Assembly (NCBI GenBank): GCA_902790525.1
Contig: CADASI010000013.1
Coordinates: 1-36,545, forward strand
Reading direction: 5' to 3'
DNA: 36,545 nucleotides
From: an uncultured Eubacteriales bacterium
GTDB lineage: Bacteria; Bacillota; Clostridia; Christensenellales; Aristaeellaceae
Of this stretch, positions 28,455-36,545 are shown in pieces. Made by a program: the position numbers and the translations under genes. Under the pieces are notes generated by a model. That model was not told the DNA's origin. It saw only the letters and a list, made by a program, of their open reading frames with translations, and made no database searches. The first letter of the stretch is position 1. Each line of letters starts with the position of its first letter.

Positions 28455-29813
28455 TCACTCCGCGCCCGCCTCCGCCCGGAGCTGGAACACGCCCTGCCGC
28501 CTCAGCGAGATCATGTACCAGGTGCAAAGCACGATCTGCAAGAGCGACGAGCAGGGCGTCGCCAGGCCGATGTGGAAGAGGGAGACGGGGCGGCGCCGGC
28601 TCATCAGCCACGAGACGGGGATGCGCACGCAGAAGGCGCTGAGGATGCCCTGCGCCATGACGAAGCGCGTCTTTCCGAAGCCGTTGAAGAAGCCCGTGGC
28701 GCAGAAGAATATGGGCGTGAGCAGGCAGTCGATGCCGTAGGCCTTCAGGTAATCGGCCGAGGCCACGACGACCTCGCGGTCGTTGGAGAATATGCCGCCC
28801 AGGAGCTGGCCGTGCCAGATGGACAGCCACGCCATGAACGCGCCGACGGCCAGGGACAGGCCGACGCCGGTGTACAGCGCCCGGACCGCCCGATCGTATC
28901 GCCCAGCCCCGACGTTCTGCGCCACGAAGGCGGACATGGCCTGCGAGAAGGCCAGCGGCACCAGCATGATGAAGGCGCACACCTTCTCGGCGACGCCCAC
29001 GCCGGCGGAGGCCACCACGCCCAGCGAATTGACGATGGCCTGTATGACCAGGAAGGAGATGCCCACCAGCAGGTCGGACATGGCGATGGGCAGGCCGAGG
29101 CGTATGACGCGGCTCATCAGCGGGCGGTTGAAGCAGATGTGCTCCCGCGCGAGCTGGAAGGGCAGCTTTTTTCTGCGGATGAGGACAAGGGAGATGGCCA
29201 CGCTGACGGCCTGCGCCGCGACGGTGGCGATGGCCGCGCCCGCCGCGCCCATGTGCAGCACGGCGACCAGCAAAAGGTCCCCCGCGATGTTGACCGCGCA
29301 GGCGATCGCCACGGTGATGAGGGGCGTGACCGAGTCGCCCAGGCCGCGGAACACGGAGCCGATCAGGTTGTAGGCGATGATGACGATCATGCCCATGCCG
29401 CAGATGCGCACGTAGGCGGCGGTGAGGTCGTGGGCGGGCGCCTGCATGATCGTCGACAGCAGGTCGGCCCCGGGGACGGTCATTAGCGTCAGGGCTACGC
29501 CGATCATGCCGAACAGCGCGATGCAGGCCCCGATGGTCGCGCCGCCCTCCCGCGCCTTGCCCTCGCCGATCTGCTGGCCCAGGAGTATGGTCGCGCCCAT
29601 GGCGAGGCTGGCCACCAGGTTGGTGAGCGTCATCATGATGTGCGCGCCGGTGGCCACGGCGGAGACGTCGGCCTTGTCGGCGAACTGCCCGACCACGAGC
29701 AGGTCCACCGCGCCGTACATCGCCTGCAAAAACAGCGCGGCGAGCACGGGCACGGCGAAGCGGATCAGCGGTCCGGCGATCCCGCCGGTTGTGAAGTTTT
29801 GATGCTCATTCAT
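28455..29813 (-). CDS. MATE-family multidrug efflux transporter
   Basis: A 452-residue integral membrane protein with about 12 hydrophobic helices arranged as two similar halves. It begins MNEHQNFTTGGIAGPLIRFAVP and contains LFLQAMYGAVDLLVVGQFAD and VFRGLGDSVTPL, all characteristic of MATE sodium- or proton-driven drug exporters. Length is typical and no breaks are visible. The ribosome binding site is weak (AAGG 13 bases upstream), but the conserved N-terminus supports ATG 29813. It lies downstream of the sensor gene by 61 bases without a clear terminator, so it may be cotranscribed. Substrates cannot be predicted. Confidence 0.93.
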   Translation of the reverse strand: MNEHQNFTTGGIAGPLIRFAVPVLAALFLQAMYGAVDLLVVGQFADKADVSAVATGAHIMMTLTNLVASLAMGATILLGQQIGEGKAREGGATIGACIALFGMIGVALTLMTVPGADLLSTIMQAPAHDLTAAYVRICGMGMIVIIAYNLIGSVFRGLGDSVTPLITVAIACAVNIAGDLLLVAVLHMGAAGAAIATVAAQAVSVAISLVLIRRKKLPFQLAREHICFNRPLMSRVIRLGLPIAMSDLLVGISFLVIQAIVNSLGVVASAGVGVAEKVCAFIMLVPLAFSQAMSAFVAQNVGAGRYDRAVRALYTGVGLSLAVGAFMAWLSIWHGQLLGGIFSNDREVVVASADYLKAYGIDCLLTPIFFCATGFFNGFGKTRFVMAQGILSAFCVRIPVSWLMSRRRPVSLFHIGLATPCSSLLQIVLCTWYMISLRRQGVFQLRAEAGAE

Positions 29814-29874
29814 GGTTTTAAACTGCCTTCAAACGGTAAATTGAACATGGGAATCCCTTCGGTACGGCTATTGT

Positions 29875-32800
29875 CTAATATTCATAGAAGCCGCAGAACC
29901 GCTGCGGGTCATCCTTCACCCGGTCCGCGGCGATCGTCGCACGGATGAAGCGCTCCTCGATGTCCGGCTCCTGCCGCGCGTCGGCGAACACGCCGAAGCG
30001 CAGGCTGATCCTGTCGGCCATATCGTCCCCGGCGAACGCATCCTCCATGAAATCGCGCAGGAGCTTTTCATAGTCGTCCTGGTGCGGGCAGTACAGCAGG
30101 AAGGTGTCGCCGCTCTGCCTGCACCCGATGCCGCCGGTCTTGCGGGCGAGCTTGCGGATGCCGAAGCCCATGTTCCTAAGCACGAGGTCGCAGAACTGCC
30201 GCCCGTACTTCTCGTTGACCGCGTGGAACTGGTTGACGTCGCAGACGACCGCGTCCAGGGCGGTATCCCGGTAGATATGGTCGAGGCGGCTGACATACCG
30301 GAAGAAGTAGTCCCGGTTCAGAAGCCCCGTCAGCTTGTCGCGCTCGGTGTGGCGGATCAGGTCGCGGTCCTCGGACAGCTCGATGCACTTCGCGATGCGG
30401 GCTTTGACGATCTCGATGTCCGGGTACGGCTTCGGTATGAAGTCCATGGCGCCGATCTTCAGGCAATCCAGCTCCGCCTGCTGGTCGACGGTCAGGAAGA
30501 CCACCGGCACGGACATGAGGTCCTCGTCCAGCTGCATCTCCGCGATGACCTCGCGCCCGGTCATCTTCGGCATTTGCAGGTCGAGCAACAGCAGGTCGAT
30601 CTCGTTTCTGTGGCTGCGCAGCACCTCCAGCGTCTCCACGCCGTCGGCCGCGTAGGAGATGTCGTACTCGTCCTCGAGCAGCTCTCCCAGCATGTCGCGG
30701 CTCATCTCGACGTCGTCGGCGATCAGTATGTGCTTGCGCACGTTGATGATGGGGATATCCTCGAGCTCTGGAGTGGTGTCGACCGGAACGTCCTCGGACA
30801 GCGCGAGCTCCTTCATGTACTGCTTGCGCTCGTACATGGCCCTGTCGGCTTCCTCGAAGACGCTCAGCAGGTTGGGATGCCTGTCCCTGTCGTATTCCAC
30901 CATGCCGGCGGCGATGGTTTCGCCGAGCCTGATCCTTGAGCGATCCTCCGGGATGGCGTTGACCTGTTCCAGCAGGGACTTCCGCCAGGCGTAGTCCTTG
31001 CCGGACAGCAGCGCGACGAACTCGTCGCCGCCGATGCGGAACACGGGACTGTGGTTGAATATGCCGCAGATCTTCGCGCACGCCTTGCGGATGTAGGCGT
31101 CGCCCTCCTTGTGGCCGTAGAGGTCGTTGACCGCCTTCAGGTTGTTGACATCGCACACCACGACGGCAAAGGGCTCCTGCTCGCCGCTCTTGATCTTCTC
31201 GTTGATCTTCTCCTCCCACTGGGTGTAGGCGTGCTTGTTCTTGACGCCCGTCAGCGAATCGACGTTCGCCATCCTGCGGGCCACCGACAGGTTCTTCGCG
31301 TATTCCTTCTCCTGGCGGACCTGCGCGTCCACATCCAGCACGCCGATGATCAGAAGCGACTTGCCCTCTTCCTCCACTTTGGCGGCCTGGAAGCGCACAT
31401 AGGTGGGAATGTCGCCCCGCATCAGGCGGTAGGACAGCGCGAACATGCCGTCCCGCTCGATGGTCGAGAGCACGTTCTCCCTAGTGATCTGCGACAGGAC
31501 CAGCGGATGGTCGTCGGGATGGACCATGCGGAGGCTGTTCGTGCTGACGGACCGGAAGAAATCGGTGCCCTGCTTGGCGATGCCGTAGTCCTCGTACCCC
31601 CTGGAGGCGCTGAACTCCGTGTAGTCCTCGGTCTCGGGATCGACGTAGTACAGCACGATCAGGTTGCCGTTGAGCGCGCTCAGGCGCATGTAGGTCTTTC
31701 GCTCCTCCTCGGCGCGCTCCGCGGCCAGGCGGTCCTTGACCTGCGTGTCCACGTTGCTCACGCCGATGATGATGTGCCGGTCGTCCCCGGAGTTTCGGGT
31801 CGCCTTCATGCTGACGTAGGTCGGGACGCCGTCGATCATCAGGCGGTAGTTGAATATGAACGCGCCGTGCTTCCGGATCTCGGACAGCAGGTGCGCCTTG
31901 TCGAACGCCGCGGTGAAGAAAGCCAGGTCCTCCTCATAGATGAAGCGCTTCGCGTTCTCCCGGCTCGAGCCGAAGAAATCCTTGCCGCGCCGCTCGGTGG
32001 AGCGCTGGCCCTCCTCGGTCCAGGCGCCGTATTCGATGTAGTCCCCGGTCTCCACGTCCACGTAGTACAGGTCAAAGTAGTCCCCGGACAGCGCGTCCAC
32101 GACGTTTTCGTAGATGGCGCTGGTGGTCAGGGCCTGCTGGTAGGCGGCCTTCGTCAGCTCGTTCTCCGCCCTGATCCGCTCCAGCTCCGTGACATCCATG
32201 CACATGCCGAGCACGCACATGCGCCCGGTCGGATCGTAGAACTTCATCTTTGTGGTCCGGAACCGGCACGTCGCGCCCTCCGCGTCGATGACATCCTCGA
32301 AGAACACCAGCGGCGTATCCATCGAGAGCGCCTTCTTGTCGTCGCGCACAAAGTGCTCCGCCATCGCGGGCTCGAAGATATCGTAGTCCGTAAGGCCGAT
32401 GATCTCCGCGGGGGAAGATTTGCGCCCAAATTCGGCAAACGCCTGGTTGCAGGCGATGTACACGCCGGTCTTCGCGTCCTTGGAGAAGTTCAGGCCGGGG
32501 ATGTTGTCAAACAGCACGCTGACCGATTCCCGCAGCTCGGCGATCGTCTCGGCGGCGTGGGCGGCGTTCTCGGCGGTCAGCATCCCCTTGAGATACTCCT
32601 GCATCGCCTCGCTCATCTGCTTGACGGCCTTCGACAGCGTCTCCACCTCGTTGCCGGAGTTGAGCGGCGGGACGTCGATCACCAGCGCCCCGGGGTCCCT
32701 CTGGTGCCGGCACTTCGCGGCAAAGTCCACGACGCTGGCCTCGAGCCGCTCGATGGGCTTTATGATGTTGCGCTCGCTCCACAGGAAGAACAGGGTGATG

Positions 32801-33450
32801 AACCCGACCCCGAGCAGCAGTATCAGCCCCAGCCACCGCATGATGCTTCTGCGCAGCGTCGTGTGGATCTGGGCGATGTCCACGTCCACGCACAGCGCGG
32901 CAACCCGATTGCCCTTGGAATCGTAAAGCGGCAGCAGGCCGGTGTAGTCGTCGCCCCACTGGCTGATCTCCTCAAAGAACGACAGCTTCCCGGACTGGTA
33001 GGCCCGCAGGTACTTGCCCGCCGTCTCCGGGGAATAGGAATCCCCGGTCAGCATGTTCAGGTGCACGAGCTGATCGGCCAGGTTTTCGTATTCATATTTG
33101 CTGACGCCCGCGATGACGTTTCGGATGTTGTCCGTCGGCTCGGTGTTGAGCGGCTCGATGACGTAGATGAAGTGGATGTCCAGGCGATCCCTGAATTGGT
33201 CCAGAAGCGTCTGGAGCGCGTGGTACTTCTCCGATTCCACGCCCGTGCGCATGCATTCCGCCAAATCGTCCACGTCGATGTCCGCCGCGGCGTAGTTCAG
33301 TATGCTCCGGATGTACGATTCGTAGTGGGAATACAGCAGCTTCCTGTCGCCGTACAACTGCGTGATGCCCAGTGTGACGCACAATATCAGTATAAACGCA
33401 ACCGTCCCGATCAGTATGCTTCTGTTCAGGGGCTTTCTCTTTTTGATCAT
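29875..33450 (-). CDS. Membrane sensor with PAS, GGDEF, receiver and degenerate GGDEF domains
   Basis: A 1,191-residue protein. TM helices lie at about 11-31 and 205-224 with a Cache-like extracellular domain between. HAMP (about 225-290), PAS (about 305-425) and two tandem PAS-like copies (about 445-575 and 585-715) follow. The first GGDEF domain (about 725-880) has intact RIGGDEF (805-811) and so should make cyclic di-GMP; there is no RxxD inhibition site just before it. A receiver domain (about 905-1025) has acidic residues 912-913, phospho-acceptor Asp957 and Lys1007. The second GGDEF domain (about 1035-1191) reads SGDTF at 1113-1117 and is probably inactive. I chose ATG 33450, with GAGG 9 bases upstream, over GTG 33489. 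No histidine kinase domain is present, so the phosphate donor must be another protein. Confidence 0.9.
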   Translation of the reverse strand: MIKKRKPLNRSILIGTVAFILILCVTLGITQLYGDRKLLYSHYESYIRSILNYAAADIDVDDLAECMRTGVESEKYHALQTLLDQFRDRLDIHFIYVIEPLNTEPTDNIRNVIAGVSKYEYENLADQLVHLNMLTGDSYSPETAGKYLRAYQSGKLSFFEEISQWGDDYTGLLPLYDSKGNRVAALCVDVDIAQIHTTLRRSIMRWLGLILLLGVGFITLFFLWSERNIIKPIERLEASVVDFAAKCRHQRDPGALVIDVPPLNSGNEVETLSKAVKQMSEAMQEYLKGMLTAENAAHAAETIAELRESVSVLFDNIPGLNFSKDAKTGVYIACNQAFAEFGRKSSPAEIIGLTDYDIFEPAMAEHFVRDDKKALSMDTPLVFFEDVIDAEGATCRFRTTKMKFYDPTGRMCVLGMCMDVTELERIRAENELTKAAYQQALTTSAIYENVVDALSGDYFDLYYVDVETGDYIEYGAWTEEGQRSTERRGKDFFGSSRENAKRFIYEEDLAFFTAAFDKAHLLSEIRKHGAFIFNYRLMIDGVPTYVSMKATRNSGDDRHIIIGVSNVDTQVKDRLAAERAEEERKTYMRLSALNGNLIVLYYVDPETEDYTEFSASRGYEDYGIAKQGTDFFRSVSTNSLRMVHPDDHPLVLSQITRENVLSTIERDGMFALSYRLMRGDIPTYVRFQAAKVEEEGKSLLIIGVLDVDAQVRQEKEYAKNLSVARRMANVDSLTGVKNKHAYTQWEEKINEKIKSGEQEPFAVVVCDVNNLKAVNDLYGHKEGDAYIRKACAKICGIFNHSPVFRIGGDEFVALLSGKDYAWRKSLLEQVNAIPEDRSRIRLGETIAAGMVEYDRDRHPNLLSVFEEADRAMYERKQYMKELALSEDVPVDTTPELEDIPIINVRKHILIADDVEMSRDMLGELLEDEYDISYAADGVETLEVLRSHRNEIDLLLLDLQMPKMTGREVIAEMQLDEDLMSVPVVFLTVDQQAELDCLKIGAMDFIPKPYPDIEIVKARIAKCIELSEDRDLIRHTERDKLTGLLNRDYFFRYVSRLDHIYRDTALDAVVCDVNQFHAVNEKYGRQFCDLVLRNMGFGIRKLARKTGGIGCRQSGDTFLLYCPHQDDYEKLLRDFMEDAFAGDDMADRISLRFGVFADARQEPDIEERFIRATIAADRVKDDPQRFCGFYEY

Positions 33451-33500
33451 GATCGTGAACCTCAAATCCGCATTATTGAAGCAATTCACCCATCATAACC

Positions 33501-33529
33501 ATTATACTACATATTTACATTATTTGCCA
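33501..33529 (-). promoter_or_regulatory. Candidate promoter of the GGDEF sensor
   Basis: Minus-strand TATAAT (33501-33506) is perfect, with a weak TGGCAA (33524-33529) 17 bases upstream. It lies about 50 bases before the chosen start. The G/C-rich inverted repeat at about 33559-33590 lies after the ATPase stop and has no T-run. Confidence 0.55.
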
Positions 33530-33591
33530 CAGTTATTATTCATAAACGACATGTTTTTTAAGGGGCGGAGGCGACGCCCCCGCCGACGCGG

Positions 33592-34683
33592 TCAGTTGTG
33601 CCTGACCTGCATGTGCAGCGCGTTGGGCAGGGCGTCGCCCTCATGCCAGGCGTATTGAAACTCCTCCGTCACGCCCGTCAGCACGGCCAGCGCCAGCGCG
33701 TCGTCCGACCGGGTCAGGTCCATGCGCGGGGCGGCATAGCGGAACGTCCACTCCGCGCGCTCCGCCTGCTCGGAATACGCGCAGACGGCCTGCACCCGCG
33801 GGTTTTCCAGCGCGGGCACGAGCAGCCGCGCGGTCTCCTCAAAGGCGAGCTGTATGCGGTTGGCCAGCTTCGGCGGGATCTGGTTGCGGTTGCAGTATTG
33901 CTCGATCTCGCCCGCCATGCCCAGGAAGTCGTAGTCGCGGCTTTCGATGTTCAGCTCCAGCACCTTGAGGCGGCGCACGAAGCGGCGCGTGCTCTCCTTC
34001 AGCGGGTGGTCGAACACCTGCTCCGGCGCGCCGTCCTCATAGATGCCGCCCTCGTCCATGTAGAACACGCGGTTGCAGATGGCGCGGGCAAATGCCATCT
34101 CGTGGGTGACGATCATCAATGTTTTACCCGTCTTGGACAAATCCCGTATGACCGCCTGCACCTCGCCGACCATCGTGGGGTCGAGGGCGCTGGTGGGCTC
34201 GTCGAACAGTATGATGTCCGGGTCCATCGCCAGCGTCCGCGCGATGGCGATGCGCTGCTTCTGCCCGCCGGACAGCGCGTCCGGGTAATTGAGCGCCTTC
34301 TCCGCCAGGCCCACGGTCCTCAGAAGCCGCATGCCGGTGTCGTAGGCTTCCTGCTTCGGCTTCTTGAGCAGGTCCATCGGGGCCATCATGATGTTCTCGA
34401 TGACGGTCCTGTGGCCGAAAAGATTGAAGCTTTGGAACACCATGCCCATCTTCTGCCGGACCTTGTTGATGTCGCACTTCGGGTCGGTGATCTCCACGTC
34501 GTCCACCCAGATCTTGCCCGAGGTGGGCTTCTCCAGCCGGTTGATGCACCTCAGCAGCGTGCTCTTGCCCGTGCCGGACGGGCCGATCACGGAGATCACG
34601 TCGCCGTCGTGGATCTCCACGCTCACGTCCCTGAGCGGCGTGACGTTCGGATATTCCTTTTTGAGATGCTCGATCTTAATCAT
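33592..34683 (-). CDS. Polar amino-acid ABC transporter ATP-binding protein with an extra C-terminal domain
   Basis: A 363-residue protein; family members such as GlnQ are about 240-250. Residues 1-245 are a complete ABC ATPase: Walker A GPSGTGKS (34-41), Q-loop in VFQSFNLFGH, signature LSGGQKQR, Walker B ILFDEPTSALDP and H-loop MIVTHEM. Residues about 247-363 are an added domain. A helix in it, with the pattern EIEQYCNRNQIPPKLANRIQLAFEE broken here for length, followed by alternating strands, is reminiscent of RsbW-like GHKL folds, but the N-box Asn and G-boxes are not evident. Its start overlaps the stop of the permease gene by 8 bases, so the two are translationally coupled and should form one importer. 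Confidence 0.88.
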   Translation of the reverse strand: MIKIEHLKKEYPNVTPLRDVSVEIHDGDVISVIGPSGTGKSTLLRCINRLEKPTSGKIWVDDVEITDPKCDINKVRQKMGMVFQSFNLFGHRTVIENIMMAPMDLLKKPKQEAYDTGMRLLRTVGLAEKALNYPDALSGGQKQRIAIARTLAMDPDIILFDEPTSALDPTMVGEVQAVIRDLSKTGKTLMIVTHEMAFARAICNRVFYMDEGGIYEDGAPEQVFDHPLKESTRRFVRRLKVLELNIESRDYDFLGMAGEIEQYCNRNQIPPKLANRIQLAFEETARLLVPALENPRVQAVCAYSEQAERAEWTFRYAAPRMDLTRSDDALALAVLTGVTEEFQYAWHEGDALPNALHMQVRHN

Positions 34684-36545
34684 CGGTCTTCACCCCCTTG
34701 AGAATTTCCTCGGGTCGCCTGCGCCTGGGATCGAGGCGCGCCGTCGCGCGGCCGACCATCAGCTTGATGAGCCCTTCGAGAACAAAGTATATGACCGTCA
34801 CCGCGATCAGCGGGAAGAAGGCCTCGTAGGTGCGGGAGCGCACGATGTCGCCCATCTTGGTCAGGTCCTGCACCGCGATGTAGCCCACGATGGCCGTCGC
34901 CTTGATCAGCCCCACGATCTCGCCCCGGTAGGCGGGATGATGCGGAAGAACGTCCTACGGTTCGAGTAGCCCAGCGCGTAGGCGGCCTCGTACTGCCCGC
35001 CGTCCACCGCGCCCACGCCCATCTTCAATAGTCCGAACACTGCCGCGCCGAAGGTCAGCGTGAAGCCCACCACCGCCACGGCTACGCCGCTGATGGACAC
35101 GCTGCCGAATATGATGTAGTAGAGGATCATCAAAAGCACCACCATCGGCATGCCCTGCACCAGCCACAGGCAGAAGCGGGTGACCAACAGCGTGATGACG
35201 AGCGTGGTGACGACGCCCCGGACGAACAGCTTCCAGCGGTCCTCGCGGATGAAGGTCTTGCGGAAGCTGGCCGTGAGGCCGTCCTTCGGGGCGGCGTCCT
35301 GCTCTGCATCGACCGCCGCCGCGCCCTGCTGCCCCTTCAGCACCGCCACCACCGTGCCGGCGGTGTAGTAGGGATCGGAGAAGCTCACGCTCTCCCTGCG
35401 CTCCTCGGTAATGGCGATGGACGCCGCCACGAAATCCGCCTTGCCGGACCGGATCGCGGGCAGCAGGCCGTCGAAGTTCATGGCCTGCACGGTCATGCCG
35501 TAGCCGTATTCCTCGCAGAAGCGCGCCGCCATCTCCACCTCCAGGCCCACGATCTCGCCGTCGCGCACGTAGTTCATCGGCGCGTAGGCCGCCTCGGTGG
35601 CAAACCGCAGCATGCCGTTCGGCGCGGGCAGGTCGGCGTAGTCCGGCATGGTCCTGGCGCTCTCCGGGCCGTCCACCCACTTGGCAAACAGCGCGTCCAT
35701 CCGGCCGTCCGCCTTCATGTCGGCGATCCACGCATTGAGCTCGTCCCGCAGCTTGTCGCCCGCCGCGGTCTTGGGCAGCACGAAGCCCATGTCGATGCTC
35801 TCCAGCGATTCGTCCAGCAGCGCCAGACGGTCGTTCTCGGCGACCATCATCCTGAGCACCGGCTCGTCCCCGGGGAAGGCGTCGATCTTGTGCGCCTCCA
35901 CCGCCGCGGCCATGTCGGTATAGGTGTTGAAGTAGCTGATCTGCGCGTCCGGCAGGCGTTTTAGCACCACGTCGGTGTAGCTGGTGCCCGTCTGTATGCC
36001 GATGCGCGCGCCGTTCAGCTGGTCCAGCGTGGCATAGTCGCCGGCCTGCGCCGACTGCGCGGCGTCCCCGGCGCTCAGCACCGCCATCATGGTGCCGCCG
36101 GTGTAGTAGGGACCGGAGAACAGCACGCTCTCCTTGCGCTCCTCGGTGATGGCGATGCCGGAGATGGCGAAGTCTACCTTCCGGGCCTGCACTGCTGCCA
36201 GCATGCCGTCGAAGTCCATGGTGGTCACGTTCAGGCCGTAGCCGTTGGCCTCGCAGAACAGCGCGCACAGCTCGATCTCCATGCCCACGCACTCGTCGCC
36301 ACGGTAGTAGTTCATCGGCGGGAAGGTGCCCTCGGTGGTCATGGTCAGCACGCCCCTGGGCGCGGGCAGCGATTTGTAGTCCGGCACGGTGCGCTCTTCC
36401 TCGGGGGCCTCCGTCCACTTTTTGAGGATGCGGTCCAGCTCGCCCCTTTCGCGCATGTCCTTTATCCAGGCGTTCATCTCGGCGCACAGCGCTTCTCCCT
36501 TTTCGTCCTTCGGCAGCACGAAGCCGCAGTCGTAGGACCGGAGCT
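34676..36545 (-). pseudogene. Amino-acid ABC importer: permuted substrate-binding domains fused to permease, frameshifted; 5' end outside window
   Basis: Reading from the right edge, the protein shows the second lobe of a bacterial extracellular solute-binding (SBP_bac_3) domain, a first lobe, a second lobe and a final first lobe. The permease follows, containing QGMPMVVLLMILYYIIFG and the EAA-loop start YEAAYALGYSNRRTFFRII. Near 34930-34936 the frame shifts and runs to a stop at 34906; the next frame resumes with AYRGEIVGLIKATAIVGY and ends normally at 34676. Homologues have about ten more residues here (ILPQA and following), so a small deletion not divisible by three is likely. A second, in-frame shortening seems present earlier, where ITLLVTRFCLWLVQG lacks the usual first membrane helix and loop. 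The transporter should be inactive unless these are assembly errors. Confidence 0.85.

Noticed and set aside
31051..33498. An 815-codon open frame on the plus strand opposite the GGDEF sensor
   Set aside because: It is antisense to clear PAS and GGDEF domains, rich in His/Val/Arg without domain patterns, and lacks start signals.
33559..33590. A G/C-rich inverted repeat after the ABC ATPase as a rho-independent terminator
   Set aside because: No T-run follows it in the direction of transcription, and pairing is imperfect.

Overview
The window looks like chromosomal DNA of a GC-rich, Gram-positive anaerobe of the class Clostridia, probably from the gut or rumen. The evidence is TTGACA/TATAAT-type promoters, AGGAGG ribosome binding sites, Pro/Thr-rich surface linkers, MBG/InlB/BspA-type surface repeats, and a substrate-binding/permease fusion of a kind I know from gut Clostridia. 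A placement in Christensenellales or Oscillospirales would be a guess.

Bases 1-5230, decayed accessory DNA. On the minus strand lie the start of an ABC exporter that loses family similarity near base 98, and a TetR regulator with three related operator sites. Next come a GLUG-repeat surface protein missing its N-terminus, fused in frame (apart from one amber codon) to the start of a RepA-like ATPase, and a small HTH protein. On the plus strand lie an XRE repressor and a tyrosine integrase split by a 14-bp tandem duplication. The integrase points at the 3' end of guaA, a known integration site for islands. I read this as the remnant of an element integrated at guaA.

Bases 5231-9078: guaA (minus); a membrane-anchored secreted protein of unknown function (plus); a 78-bp interrupted palindrome; and a small serine recombinase.

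Bases 9372-26864: one uninterrupted 5,830-codon gene for a secreted mosaic protein. In order it has a signal peptide, acidic heptad repeats, many InlB-B-like repeats, five leucine-rich modules, an MBG array, Listeria-Bacteroides-type repeats and two lysine-rich Big_2-like domains. I see no LPXTG, SLH or other wall anchor. A strong hairpin follows it.

Bases 26939-36545, all minus strand: a secreted BspA-type leucine-rich protein; a MATE efflux pump; a large membrane sensor with GGDEF, receiver and degenerate GGDEF domains; a polar amino-acid ABC ATPase with an extra C-terminal domain; and the overlapping upstream gene for a permuted substrate-binding/permease fusion. That last gene is broken by a small deletion in the loop that normally contacts the ATPase. 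It runs off the right edge.

The most interesting points are the giant surface protein with its recombinase neighbour, the RepA-GLUG chimera, the GGDEF-REC-GGDEF sensor, the ABC ATPase extension, and the number of small lesions in mobile and transport genes.
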